Below, one piece after another: positions 16,207 through 25,074 of a stretch of 64,000 nt of DNA. The DNA is taken from positions 1 through 64,000 of the forward strand of contig CAKTFI010000001.1 of the NCBI GenBank assembly GCA_934555865.1, given 5' to 3'. The stretch comes from an uncultured Christensenellaceae bacterium (GTDB taxonomy: Bacteria; Bacillota; Clostridia; Christensenellales; Christensenellaceae). A program made the position numbers and the translations under genes. How positions within the stretch are numbered: the stretch's first letter is position 1; each line of letters opens with the position of its first letter. Below the pieces are notes generated by a model. It made no database searches and was not told where the DNA came from. It saw only the letters and a list, made by a program, of their open reading frames with translations.

Positions 16207-17487
16207 ATGATTCTTGCGATCGATGTGGGGAGTACCTATTTGAAATGCGCCGTGTTCGAGGGCGAGCAGATGCTGGAAAAGAAGTCGCGGCCGATGCCGG
16301 GGCGCTTGCCCGCCGGGGAGGACGCGCGGTTTGAAGTGGATGCCGCGGCGATTGTGGAGCTGGCACAGGAGATGATTGACGACGCCCTGACGCGCTTTCC
16401 CGGCGCAGAGGCGATCTATCTGGATTCGCAGATGCACGGGTATGTGCTGACGGACCCGGCGGGCGGGGCGCCTTCCCCGTATGTGAGCTGGCAGGACCGG
16501 CTGGCCGAGCCGGAACTTTCTAAGATCGCCCTGCGCATCGGGCCGGAGGCCATCCGGCGGATGGGCACGCGCTTTAAGGCGGGGCTTTGCGCATGCAGCT
16601 TTTTTGCGCGGCACAAAGGGGCGCCGCTCGGGGAGGACCGCCTGCTGCACACGCTGGGTGGGTATTTGCTGTACCGGCTTTCCGGGGGGACGGCGCATGT
16701 CTGCCACGAGAGCATGGCGGCGTCTCTCGGGCTGTATGACTGCGAAGCGCACGACTGGAACCGCGAAACGCAGCGGCGCGTCGGGGCGGAGCGGCTGACG
16801 CTGCCGCGGGTGATCCCGCATACCGAGGCGGCGGGGGCCTATCGGGGCATCCCGCTGTACGGCGACATCGGCGACCATCAGGCGAGCGTCTACGGCCTGG
16901 GGGAGGACACGGCGAATAGCATCATCCTGACGCTCGGGACGGCGGGCATCCTGTGTATGCCGTCCGACCGGCCGGGGCGGCCGGAGATGGAGGTGCGCCC
17001 GTATTTCCACGGGCAGTCGCTGCTCACCAAGACGCGACAGCCGGGCGGCCGGACGCTGGACCTGCTCGTGCGGTTCGTGGGAGACTGCGCGGCGCTGGTC
17101 ACCGGGGGCCCGGTGGAGGCGCAGGCGGTCTGGGAAGCGCTGCAGGCGGGGCCGCCTCTGGATGCGGCGGGACTGCACATCACGCCGGAATACTTTTCCG
17201 GCGGCGGCGCGGGAGAGATCGCGGGCATCGGCGCGCATAACCTGACGCCGCAGAGCCTGCTGGCCGCGGGACTGGACGCGCTGGCGGAGGCTTATGGCGC
17301 GGCCGTGCGGGAATTTTTAGAGATTGAGCCTAAGGTCAGTCGGCTGCTGCTGTGCGGCGGACGATTGACAAAATGGGCCTATTTGCAGCAGGCGCTTGCC
17401 CATAGGACGGGGCTTTCGGTCGTCTGCCCAGCTAGGCAGGACGAGGCGCTCCATGGGCTGGCCCGCCTGGCGAGGGAGAGATGCTGA
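16207..17487 (+). CDS. FGGY-family carbohydrate kinase
   Basis: A 426-residue sugar kinase of the FGGY/actin-like ATPase fold. It begins with the phosphate-1 motif AIDVGSTYLKC; a second phosphate loop (LTLGTAGILC) is near residue 240 and the adenosine-motif region RLLLCGGRLTKW near 380. GDIGDHQASVYGLG is the catalytic-Asp region (D near 220). The short length and sequence suggest the sedoheptulokinase/xylulokinase side of the family, but the sugar cannot be assigned. AAAAGGAG precedes the start. nudC follows by 21 bp, an unusual pairing. Confidence 0.78.
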   Translation: MILAIDVGSTYLKCAVFEGEQMLEKKSRPMPGRLPAGEDARFEVDAAAIVELAQEMIDDALTRFPGAEAIYLDSQMHGYVLTDPAGGAPSPYVSWQDRLAEPELSKIALRIGPEAIRRMGTRFKAGLCACSFFARHKGAPLGEDRLLHTLGGYLLYRLSGGTAHVCHESMAASLGLYDCEAHDWNRETQRRVGAERLTLPRVIPHTEAAGAYRGIPLYGDIGDHQASVYGLGEDTANSIILTLGTAGILCMPSDRPGRPEMEVRPYFHGQSLLTKTRQPGGRTLDLLVRFVGDCAALVTGGPVEAQAVWEALQAGPPLDAAGLHITPEYFSGGGAGEIAGIGAHNLTPQSLLAAGLDALAEAYGAAVREFLEIEPKVSRLLLCGGRLTKWAYLQQALAHRTGLSVVCPARQDEALHGLARLARERC

Positions 17488-17508
17488 ATTGCAAAGGAGG
17501 AACGGGAA

Positions 17509-18339
17509 ATGATTCATGAGATCGCACCGCATAGATATGACAATGCGTTTTTGCAAAGCGCCCCTGGCGAAGGGGACGCGGCGCTGTATTACGAGGGGGA
17601 CACCATCCTGCTCTGCCGGGAGGGCGAGGGCTGGCGGATCCCGCAGTTTTCGGATCTGATGCCGGAGGCGGCGGAGGGGGCGGAACGGCTCTTTTCCATC
17701 GACGGGCAGGGGTTTTACCTGCTCTCCCGCCTGCCGCAGGCGATGCCGGGCCGGGAACTCACCCTGCAAAAGGTGCGCCTGCTGCGCGAACTGGCCCCGT
17801 GGGTGGGCTTTGCTGGCGTGACGGGGTGGCAGCTCGGCCGCTGGGAGGGGCAGCACCGCTATTGCAGCGCCTGCGGCGCGCCCATGCGGGCAAGCCGGCG
17901 GGAACGCGCGCTGGTCTGCACCAAGTGCGGACAGCGCGAATATCCCCGCATCAGCCCGGCGGTCATCGTGGCCGTGCGGGATGGAGAAGACCTGCTCATG
18001 ATCCGCAGCCGGCTTTCCACGACCGGGCGGTATCACCTGCTTTCGGGCTATGTTGAGGTGGGTGAGACGCTGGAACAGACGGTGGAACGGGAAGTGATGG
18101 AGGAGGTCGGCGTGCAGGTCAAAAACATCCGCTATTACGCCAATCAACCATGGAGCTTTTCGGACACGCTGATGATCGGCTTTACGGCGGAGCTGGATGG
18201 GCCGCGGCCGCCGTTCCATTTACAGGAAGAGGAGATTTCGGCCGCAAAATGGGTCGCACGGGCGGACATCCCCGCGCGGATGGATCACGCCAGTATCGGC
18301 AGTGAGATGATCGAAGCATTTCGGGAGGGCAGGATTTGA
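17509..18339 (+). CDS. nudC: NAD(+) diphosphatase / NAD-decapping Nudix hydrolase
   Basis: A 276-residue NudC-type Nudix enzyme that cleaves NAD(H) to NMN and AMP and, in characterised relatives, removes NAD caps from RNA. A zinc ribbon (CSACGAP ... CTKCGQ, about residues 118-143) precedes the Nudix box GX5EX7REXXEEXG (GYVEVGETLEQTVEREVMEEVG, given here as its key pattern E/RE/EE near residues 181-203). The NudC-specific QPWSFSDTLM motif follows. A GGAGG site lies 8 bases upstream of the ATG. The last codons overlap the next gene's TTG start. Confidence 0.92.
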   Translation: MIHEIAPHRYDNAFLQSAPGEGDAALYYEGDTILLCREGEGWRIPQFSDLMPEAAEGAERLFSIDGQGFYLLSRLPQAMPGRELTLQKVRLLRELAPWVGFAGVTGWQLGRWEGQHRYCSACGAPMRASRRERALVCTKCGQREYPRISPAVIVAVRDGEDLLMIRSRLSTTGRYHLLSGYVEVGETLEQTVEREVMEEVGVQVKNIRYYANQPWSFSDTLMIGFTAELDGPRPPFHLQEEEISAAKWVARADIPARMDHASIGSEMIEAFREGRI

Positions 18340-19499
18340 ACAGGCAGGGCGAAACGCCGCACAAGGAACCCTGGTACACGCGGCTCGGGCGCAAAAAGCC
18401 ACTGTGCGCGCTGCTGGCCGTGTTCCTCCTATATTTGGCGATTTACTATTGGCCGTCGCTGGAAAAGGGCATCGGCCGTCTGCTGGGCGCACTGGCGCCG
18501 CTCCTCTTGGGGCTGTGCATCGCCTATGTGGTCAACATTCTGGTCTGTTTCTATGAGAAGCGCCTATTCCCGCGAGGCAAGGCGCGGCTCTGGGTGCGTA
18601 TGCGGCGGGGCGTATGTCTGACACTGGCCTATCTCACGGGGGCAGCGCTCATCACCGCTTTCTTCTGGGTGGTGATCCCCGCGCTGTCTACCTGCATCCA
18701 GCTGCTGTTGGCGGAGCTCCCGCGCGCGGCGGCCGCATTGCAGGCCTGGGTGGAGGAGCTGCCGATCACGACGCAGGACTTCCTCGATGTCGTGAAGCGG
18801 ATTGACCTGGAGCAGATCTTCACAAAGCTCACAAAGCTCATCACGAGCGGAATCGGCGGGACGGTTGGCTGGGTCGGCGGCCTCGTGAGCTCGGTCGTGC
18901 GGGTCGTCATTGGCGTGATCTTTTCGGCCTATCTGCTCGGGAGCAAGCAGACGCTGCTTCGGCAATATGCGCGCCTCAAGGGGCACTACCTCCCCCCGGC
19001 GGCGCAGGCAAAGGCCGCCCGGGCGGAGCGCATCCTAAACGACTGCTTCCGCCGCTACATCGTCGGCCAGTGCACGGAGGGGCTGATCTTGGGGCTGCTC
19101 TGCACGCTCGGCATGTGGATCCTGGGATTCCCCTATGCAGTGATGACGGGGGCGATCGTGGGCATGACGGCACTGGTGCCGATCGCCGGATCGTATATCG
19201 GCGGCGTGGTCGGTTTCCTGTTGATCCTAACGGTATCGCCCTGGAAGGCGTTGCTGTTTGTGGGGTATCTCATCCTACTGCAGCAGTTGGAGGGGAATCT
19301 GATCTATCCGCGCGTGGTCGGTAACTCCATGCGCCTGCCGGGGATCTGGGTATTTGCGGCCGTGACGGTCGGCGGGGTGTTGTATGGCATTCTGGGCATG
19401 ATGCTGGCCGTTCCCATTACGGCGGCGATCTATCAGGTGCTTCGGGAGGAGACCCGTCCCGCTGCAGACGCCGCGACGGACGCGGAAAAAACCGAATAA
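18336..19499 (+). CDS. AI-2E family transporter (putative permease)
   Basis: A 387-residue membrane protein with two or three N-terminal helices, an extracellular coiled segment rich in helix-formers (residues ~110-170), and a cluster of C-terminal helices with GLILGLLCTLGMWILGFPYA and LVPIAGSYIGG, both diagnostic of the AI-2E/TqsA family. Members export small molecules or act as Na+/H+ antiporters; the substrate here is unknown. I start it at TTG 18336, overlapping the nudC stop, with GGGAGGGC 5-6 bases upstream. A terminator ends the operon. Confidence 0.85.
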   Translation: MNRQGETPHKEPWYTRLGRKKPLCALLAVFLLYLAIYYWPSLEKGIGRLLGALAPLLLGLCIAYVVNILVCFYEKRLFPRGKARLWVRMRRGVCLTLAYLTGAALITAFFWVVIPALSTCIQLLLAELPRAAAALQAWVEELPITTQDFLDVVKRIDLEQIFTKLTKLITSGIGGTVGWVGGLVSSVVRVVIGVIFSAYLLGSKQTLLRQYARLKGHYLPPAAQAKAARAERILNDCFRRYIVGQCTEGLILGLLCTLGMWILGFPYAVMTGAIVGMTALVPIAGSYIGGVVGFLLILTVSPWKALLFVGYLILLQQLEGNLIYPRVVGNSMRLPGIWVFAAVTVGGVLYGILGMMLAVPITAAIYQVLREETRPAADAATDAEKTE

Positions 19500-19502
19500 G
19501 CA

Positions 19503-19530
19503 AAAAAGGCAGCCAACCGGCTGCCTTTTT
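19503..19530. terminator. Bidirectional terminator
   Basis: A perfect stem AAAAAGGCAGCC/GGCTGCCTTTTT with loop AACC serves the converging genes on both strands. Confidence 0.95.
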
Positions 19531-19543
19531 GTTATGACGAATT

Positions 19544-20722
19544 TTAGAACTTATACAACAGCTTTGCGCTGCCCCGGATGATCTTGTACAGTGGTGTTTC
19601 CATCTTTTTTCGCACCTTTTTTAGGTTCTCGCGGATGGGCAGCTTTTGCGGGCAATGCTGCTCACAGCGGCCGCAGCCGATACAGCGGGAGGCGGTGGTC
19701 AGCGTTGGCTTGAGCGTCGTGCACATGAGGTATTCCTTAAACCCGATGTACCATCCTTCCGCATAGAGATTGTTGTAGCAGCGGAAACATACGGGGATGT
19801 CGACCCCGGCAGGGCAGGGCATGCAGTACCCGCATGCGGAACAGTCGATCTTGGTGTCCCGCCGGATGGCTTGTACCGCCCGCTCGAAATAGGGGAAGTC
19901 GGCTGCGTCCAGCATTTCCTCCCGAGGGAGGGAGGCGATGCGGATGTTTTCCTCCAATTGCAAGAGGTCATTCATCCCGGATAGGACAAGGAAGACCTCC
20001 TTTTGCGCCCACAGCCATCGAAGTGCCCATTCGGCAGGAGACCGATCCTTACCGGAGGCGGCAAAGGCGTCCACCGCCTCCTTAGGCAGGCGGTTTGCCA
20101 GGCGGCCGCCCTTGAGGGGCTCCATGATCATAATGGGGATATTCCGGGCGGCAGCATAGGAAAGCCCGGTGCGCCCGGCCTGCGCGAATTCGTCGATGTA
20201 GTTATACTGGATTTGGCAGAAATCCCACGGATAGGCGTCGATGAGCGCCTTGAAATTCTCTGTCCCGCCGTGAAAGGAAAAGCCAACATGCCGGATGACA
20301 CCCTCGCGCTTTTTCTGTTCCAGCCAGTCCGAGACGCCGAGTGTACACAGGCGCTGCCAGGTCTGCACGCTGGGGAGCATGTGCATGAGGTAGTAGTCGA
20401 TGTAGTCGGTGTGCAGGCGCGAAAGCTCCTCGGCAAAAATCCGCTCCAGGTCGGAAAGGGAGCGGATCTTGTAGTGCGGGATCTTGGTGGCGAGGAACAC
20501 CCGGCTGCGCCAGCCCTTTTGGAAGAGCTTGCCCAGCGCGGCCTCATTGCCCGGATAGATATAGGCGGTATCGAAATAATTTACGCCATGCGTTATGGCG
20601 TAAATCATTTCCCGCTCGGCCTTTTCTTGGTCGATGGCGCCGCCCTTGCGCGTAAAGCGCATGCAGCCGTATCCGAGGACGGAGACGCGGTCCCCGCTCG
20701 AGGGGATGGTGCTGTATTGCAT
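19544..20722 (-). CDS. Aldo/keto reductase with C-terminal 4Fe-4S domain
   Basis: A 392-residue protein: an AKR TIM barrel (about residues 1-280; VNYFDTAYIYPGNE carries the Asp and Tyr, ATK the Lys, YYLMHM the His of the tetrad) joined to a ferredoxin-like module (CSACGYCMPCPAGVDIP and CIGCGRCEQHCPQ, about residues 300-370). This fusion is common in Clostridia and is assumed to pass electrons between Fe-S clusters and a carbonyl/NAD(P)H site; substrate unknown. It is 4 bp downstream of asd on the same strand, so likely in its transcript. Confidence 0.88.
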   Translation of the reverse strand: MQYSTIPSSGDRVSVLGYGCMRFTRKGGAIDQEKAEREMIYAITHGVNYFDTAYIYPGNEAALGKLFQKGWRSRVFLATKIPHYKIRSLSDLERIFAEELSRLHTDYIDYYLMHMLPSVQTWQRLCTLGVSDWLEQKKREGVIRHVGFSFHGGTENFKALIDAYPWDFCQIQYNYIDEFAQAGRTGLSYAAARNIPIMIMEPLKGGRLANRLPKEAVDAFAASGKDRSPAEWALRWLWAQKEVFLVLSGMNDLLQLEENIRIASLPREEMLDAADFPYFERAVQAIRRDTKIDCSACGYCMPCPAGVDIPVCFRCYNNLYAEGWYIGFKEYLMCTTLKPTLTTASRCIGCGRCEQHCPQKLPIRENLKKVRKKMETPLYKIIRGSAKLLYKF

Positions 20723-20725
20723 GGC

Positions 20726-21805
20726 TTAGTCTAGATACCCGAGCTTTGCCAGCAATTCGGCCATCAAAATACCGCCGCCTGCCGCGCCGCGCAGCGTGTT
20801 GTGCGAGAGGCAGACGAATTTATAGTCATACTGCGTGTCCTCGCGCAGACGGCCGATGGAGACGGCCATGCCGTTTTCCAGGTTGCGGTCGAGCTTGGTC
20901 TGCGGGCGGTCGGGTTCCTCGAAATAGTGGAGGAACTGTTTGGGCGCGGAGGGGAGTTCCAGCTCCTGCGCCGGGCCGCGGAATTCCGCCCAGGCCTTGC
21001 GGATCTGCTCGATCGAGGGCTTGTTGGCAAAGGACATGAACACCGCCGCCATGTGGCCGTCGCTCACCGGGACGCGCAGGCACTGCGTGGTGATGCTGGG
21101 TGTCGTGGCTTCGACAATCTCGTCGCCCTCAATGTGTCCCCACAGCTTGAGTGGCTCAATCTCACTCTTTTCCTCTTCTCCGCCGATATAGGGGATGACA
21201 TTATCCACCATCTCCGGCCAGGTCGCAAAGGTCTTGCCGGCGCCGGAAATCGCCTGATAGGTGCAGGCCAGCACTTTGGTGACGCCAAAACCGAGCAGTG
21301 GGTGCAGCGCGGGCACATAGCTTTGTAGCGAGCAGTTAGACTTGACCGCAATGAAGCCGCGCTTGGTGCCGAGGCGTTTTCTCTGTGCGTCGATGATTTG
21401 GGCGTGTTCGGCGTTGATCTCCGGGACGATCATGGGGACATCCTTGGTGTGCCGGTGCGCGGAGTTGTTGGAGATCACCGGGCATTCCAGCTTGGCATAA
21501 CGCTCCTCGAGCGCGCGGATCTCTGCCTTGGGCATGTCAACGGCGCAGAACACGAAATCGACATCGCGTGCGATTGCCTCCGCATCGGCGACGGCGTCCC
21601 GCACGATGAGCCCCGTCACTGCTTCCGGGATCGGCGTGGGCATGGCCCAGCGGGCGCCGACCGCTTCCGCATAGGTCTTGCCGGCAGAGCGGGAAGAAGC
21701 CGCGAGGACAGTGACATGAAACCAGGGGTGACATTCCAACAGGCTCACAAAGCGCTGGCCGACCATGCCGGTCGCGCCGATGACGCCTACATTGTATTGT
21801 TTCAT
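20726..21805 (-). CDS. asd: Aspartate-semialdehyde dehydrogenase, archaeal/eukaryal-type subfamily
   Basis: A 359-residue enzyme that reduces aspartyl phosphate to aspartate semialdehyde for lysine/DAP, threonine and methionine. The NADP loop GATGMVGQRF starts near residue 10, the catalytic Cys is C158 (SNCSLQ), and a catalytic His follows in VSDGHMAAVF. The sequence resembles the asd_EA subfamily rather than the classical bacterial one, a known substitution in some Clostridia. The start at 21805 is the only ATG with the conserved NVGVIGATG just after it. It leads a two-gene transcript with the Fe-S AKR. Confidence 0.93.
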   Translation of the reverse strand: MKQYNVGVIGATGMVGQRFVSLLECHPWFHVTVLAASSRSAGKTYAEAVGARWAMPTPIPEAVTGLIVRDAVADAEAIARDVDFVFCAVDMPKAEIRALEERYAKLECPVISNNSAHRHTKDVPMIVPEINAEHAQIIDAQRKRLGTKRGFIAVKSNCSLQSYVPALHPLLGFGVTKVLACTYQAISGAGKTFATWPEMVDNVIPYIGGEEEKSEIEPLKLWGHIEGDEIVEATTPSITTQCLRVPVSDGHMAAVFMSFANKPSIEQIRKAWAEFRGPAQELELPSAPKQFLHYFEEPDRPQTKLDRNLENGMAVSIGRLREDTQYDYKFVCLSHNTLRGAAGGGILMAELLAKLGYLD

Positions 21806-21880
21806 CGAGAGAAACCTCCAAAATGAAAATGTATGGCAGGGCCCATGGCCCCAGCGTACAAAAAGGAAATAGTTGCATTC

Positions 21881-21909
21881 AGTATATATGCCAGGTTGGC
21901 ATTTTGCAA
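21881..21909 (-). promoter_or_regulatory. Promoter of asd
   Basis: On the minus strand TTGCAA (21904-21909) and TATACT (21881-21886) have a 17-bp spacer. No lysine riboswitch is seen between it and the gene. Confidence 0.65.
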
Positions 21910-21940
21910 GCGCAAAATGCGGGAAATACGGCTTTTTCGC

Positions 21941-21969
21941 GTGAAAAATGCAAAAAAGCGTGGTATACT
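21941..21969 (+). promoter_or_regulatory. Promoter of the M42 peptidase operon
   Basis: GTGAAA (21941-21946) and TATACT (21964-21969) have a 17-bp spacer. It is back-to-back with the asd promoter. Confidence 0.6.
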
Positions 21970-22008
21970 TCTGCATAGGAACATTATTTTCAAAGGAGTG
22001 TATGCAGT

Positions 22009-23055
22009 ATGGATATGTTGCAGACCATCGCAAAGCTTTGCTCGCTGCCCGGGGTCACCGGCGACGAACGGGCGGTCGGCGAATGGATACGACAGTGTTT
22101 TTTGAAATACACACAGGAAGTCTGGCAGGATCGCTACGGCAATGTCTATGGGCGCATCGGGGAAAAGGTCGGCCCGGAGATCCTCGTCATGGCGCATATG
22201 GATGAGATCGGGCTCATGGTCACGGGGATCGAGGAAAACGGCATGCTGCGCATGATGCCCGTGGGTGGGGTCGACCCGCGCGTGCTGCCCGGCAGCGAAG
22301 TGCTCGTGCTGGGCGAAAAGCCGCTGCCCGGCGTGATCGGCGCGATCCCGCCGCACCTTACCAAGGGCAAGACCGGCGCGGCCTACCGCATCGAGGACCT
22401 GATCTGCGATGTGGGGTATCCGGTGGAGCAGGTGCGCGCCTGGGTACACGAGGGGGACTATATCACCTTTGCGCCCAAGCCGCCGCTCAGCCTCAAGAAC
22501 GGCTATGTGTCTTCTAAGACGCTGGATGACCGGTCGCTCGTCGCCGTCATGATGGAATGCATGGAGCGCTTGCAGCGCCGCAAGCTGCAATGCTCGGTTG
22601 TGTTCTGCGCCTCCGTGCAGGAGGAACGGAGCGGCCTCGGCGGGGCTTTGGGCGCGTATTCGGTGCACCCGGACATGGCAATCGCCATCGATGTCTGCCA
22701 CGGGCCGACGCCCGGCGTCAAGCCGTTTGAAACGACGCCGATGGACAAAGTCCTCTTGACCCGCGGGAGCAATATCCACGAAAAGTTGTTCGCGATGTTG
22801 GAGGATGCGGCGAAGGAGCAGAACATCGAAACGGATGTCGAGGCGGTCATGGGGCATACGGGCACGGACGCCTGGCTCATGCAGATCCAGCGGGGAGGCA
22901 TTCCCTGCGGGTTGGTGTCGCCGCCGCTTCGGTATATGCACACCTCGGTGGAGACCATTCGGATGGAGACGCTGCATAACTGCGCGAAGGTGCTGAGCGG
23001 GATGATCGGCAGCATCGACGAAAAGTGGGAGGAAGCATTATGCTTAGACGATTGA
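22009..23055 (+). CDS. M42 family metallopeptidase (aminopeptidase), copy 1
   Basis: A 348-residue cytosolic M42 (FrvX/PepA-like tetrahedral) aminopeptidase trimming short peptides. Metal-site motifs are visible: MAHMDEIG (His/Asp), TLDDRS (bridging Asp), and VQEERS (catalytic Glu-Glu). CAAAGGAG lies about 8 bases before the start. It is the first of three tandem, overlapping M42 genes; the overlap with copy 2 is 16 bases. Three paralogues probably form separate or mixed oligomers with different peptide preferences. Confidence 0.9.
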   Translation: MDMLQTIAKLCSLPGVTGDERAVGEWIRQCFLKYTQEVWQDRYGNVYGRIGEKVGPEILVMAHMDEIGLMVTGIEENGMLRMMPVGGVDPRVLPGSEVLVLGEKPLPGVIGAIPPHLTKGKTGAAYRIEDLICDVGYPVEQVRAWVHEGDYITFAPKPPLSLKNGYVSSKTLDDRSLVAVMMECMERLQRRKLQCSVVFCASVQEERSGLGGALGAYSVHPDMAIAIDVCHGPTPGVKPFETTPMDKVLLTRGSNIHEKLFAMLEDAAKEQNIETDVEAVMGHTGTDAWLMQIQRGGIPCGLVSPPLRYMHTSVETIRMETLHNCAKVLSGMIGSIDEKWEEALCLDD

Positions 23056-24056
23056 GTGAAGCGATGGGTGTAAGCGGCAGCGAGAAGGAGATCCGCCGGA
23101 TCCTGCGCGAGCTGGCCGAACCCTATGGGGAGACCTGGACGGACGCGATGGGCAACCTCTATGTCCACAAAGCGGGCGCGGGGAAAAAAGTCATGGTCTG
23201 CGCGCATATGGATGAAGTGGGCATGCTCGTGAAGGGCATCCTCGATGACGGGCTGTTGGCCTATACCTCGGCCGGGATCGATTCCCGGGTGTGCGTGTCC
23301 AAGCGCGTGGTCGTGGGCGCGGGCAAGATCCCGGGCGTGATCGGCGCTAAGGCGATCCATTTGCAAAAGCGCGAGGACCTGCAAAAGGCGATCCCGCACG
23401 ATGAATTGTTCGTTGACATCGGGGCAGAGAGCCGCGAGGACGCGATGAAATATGTCAAGGTGGGCGACCCGATTTGCTTTGACACGCAGTTTTCCTATTT
23501 TGGCGACAGCATGATGAAAGGCAAGGCGCTGGACGACCGTCTGGGCTGCGCCGTGGTGCTGGAGCTTTTGAAGCGGGACTATGACTGCGACTTCTACGCC
23601 GTGTTCACGGTGCAGGAGGAGGTCGGTGCGCGCGGCGCGGCGGCGGCAGCCTACCGGGTGCAGCCGGATCTGGCAATCATCCTCGAGGGGACGACGGCCA
23701 ACGACATGCCCGAGGCGGAATCGCATCAGCAGGTCACGGAAGTGGGCAAGGGACCGGCAATCTCGATGATGGACAGCGGAACAATCGTGAACCCGCAGCT
23801 CTTCCGCGCGATGAAGCAGACGGCGGAGCAGCAAAATATCCCGCATCAGGTGCGGCGGGGAACGAACGGCGGCACGGACGCCGGCGTAATCCACAAGGCC
23901 TGCGCAGGGGCGCTCGCAATCGGGCTTTCGGTACCCTGCCGGTATATCCACGGGCCGGCTTCGGTTGCGTCGGTGGCGGATTTTGAAAATACGGTCAAAT
24001 TGGCGGATGCGTTTTTGAAGGCGCGCAAGTATGAAGAGGTGAAGAGAAATGTTTGA
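23040..24056 (+). CDS. M42 family metallopeptidase (aminopeptidase), copy 2
   Basis: A 338-residue M42 peptidase. Motifs: CAHMDEVG, ALDDRLGC, VQEEVGARG, and NGGTDAGVIH near the C-terminus. I start it at ATG 23040, preceded by GGGAGGA at the right distance, so it begins inside the end of copy 1. It overlaps copy 3 by 8 bases. It belongs to the same operon. Confidence 0.9.
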   Translation: MLRRLSEAMGVSGSEKEIRRILRELAEPYGETWTDAMGNLYVHKAGAGKKVMVCAHMDEVGMLVKGILDDGLLAYTSAGIDSRVCVSKRVVVGAGKIPGVIGAKAIHLQKREDLQKAIPHDELFVDIGAESREDAMKYVKVGDPICFDTQFSYFGDSMMKGKALDDRLGCAVVLELLKRDYDCDFYAVFTVQEEVGARGAAAAAYRVQPDLAIILEGTTANDMPEAESHQQVTEVGKGPAISMMDSGTIVNPQLFRAMKQTAEQQNIPHQVRRGTNGGTDAGVIHKACAGALAIGLSVPCRYIHGPASVASVADFENTVKLADAFLKARKYEEVKRNV

Positions 24057-25056
24057 AGCAATGCTGAAAAAGGTTTTGCAGGCTTTCGGGCCTTCGGGCA
24101 ATGAGGAAAAGGTCGCGTCGGTGCTGGCGGAGGAGATCCGCCCCTATTGCGACGAAGTCTATACAGACGCGCTCGGTAACCTGATCGCGCACAAGAAGGG
24201 AACTTCTGGCAAAAAGCTGATGCTGTCCGCGCATATGGATCAGATCGGCTTTATCGTCGTGGATATCGACGAAAACGGCTTTTTGCGCATCAGCAATGTC
24301 GGCGGGATCCTTCCTTCGCTCAGCGTGGCGCGGGAAGTGGTCTTTGAAAACGGCGTACACGGCGTGATCTATTTCGAAACGCTGGAGACGCGCGACGCCA
24401 AGGCGGTGGCGTCGCTTCCCAATATGTATGTCGACATCGGCTGTGCGACTCGCGAGGAAGCCGAGCAAAAGGTCCAGGTCGGCGATATGTGCGTATTTGT
24501 GAGCAACTTCGTTGACCTCGGGTCGCGCATGGCTTCGGGCGCGATGGATAACCGAATCTGCTGCGCAATCCTAGTCGAGGCGATGAAGCAGCTGTCCTCC
24601 CCGCATGATGTGTATGTCGTGTTCACGGTGCAGGAGGAAGTCGGCCTGCGCGGGTCCGGCGCGGCGGCCTATGCGATCGAGCCCGACCTCAATATTAACC
24701 TGGATGTGACGCTGACGGGCGACACGCCCAAGATGCCGGCGATGAGCGTCGCGCTCGGCAAGGGCCCGGCCATCAAGATGATGGATTCCTCGGTGATTGT
24801 CCCCCAGTGCGTGCGCAAGTTCATGATCGACTGCGCAGAGCAGGCAGGTATCCCCTTCCAGCGGGAGGTGCTGCGCGCAGGCGGCACGGATACGGCGGCA
24901 GTGCAGCGGACGCGCAGCGGTGTGCTCGCGGGCTGCATCTCCATCCCCTCGCGCTATGTGCACACCCCGGCAGAGGTCGTTGACCGCACGGATGTGGAGC
25001 AGGCGGTGGAATTGCTGCGCGTCATGGCGGCCAGCAAGGAACTGCCCGGTGCATAA
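24049..25056 (+). CDS. M42 family metallopeptidase (aminopeptidase), copy 3
   Basis: A 335-residue M42 peptidase with SAHMDQIG, AMDNRICC, VQEEVGLRG and GGTDTAAVQ motifs. In the bridging-Asp motif it has MDNR where copies 1 and 2 have LDDR; both variants keep the essential Asp. GAGAAATG with GAAGAGGTGAAG upstream provides the ribosome site inside copy 2. A PuuD-like amidotransferase follows after 18 bp. Confidence 0.9.
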   Translation: MFEAMLKKVLQAFGPSGNEEKVASVLAEEIRPYCDEVYTDALGNLIAHKKGTSGKKLMLSAHMDQIGFIVVDIDENGFLRISNVGGILPSLSVAREVVFENGVHGVIYFETLETRDAKAVASLPNMYVDIGCATREEAEQKVQVGDMCVFVSNFVDLGSRMASGAMDNRICCAILVEAMKQLSSPHDVYVVFTVQEEVGLRGSGAAAYAIEPDLNINLDVTLTGDTPKMPAMSVALGKGPAIKMMDSSVIVPQCVRKFMIDCAEQAGIPFQREVLRAGGTDTAAVQRTRSGVLAGCISIPSRYVHTPAEVVDRTDVEQAVELLRVMAASKELPGA

Positions 25057-25074
25057 CGGGGCATAGGGGGAAAC

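Noticed and set aside
20581-20607. Palindrome ttacgccatgcgttatggcgtaa inside the aldo/keto reductase gene
   Set aside because: It lies in a conserved coding segment (YAITHGVNYFDTA) with codons that explain it; no sign of a regulatory role.
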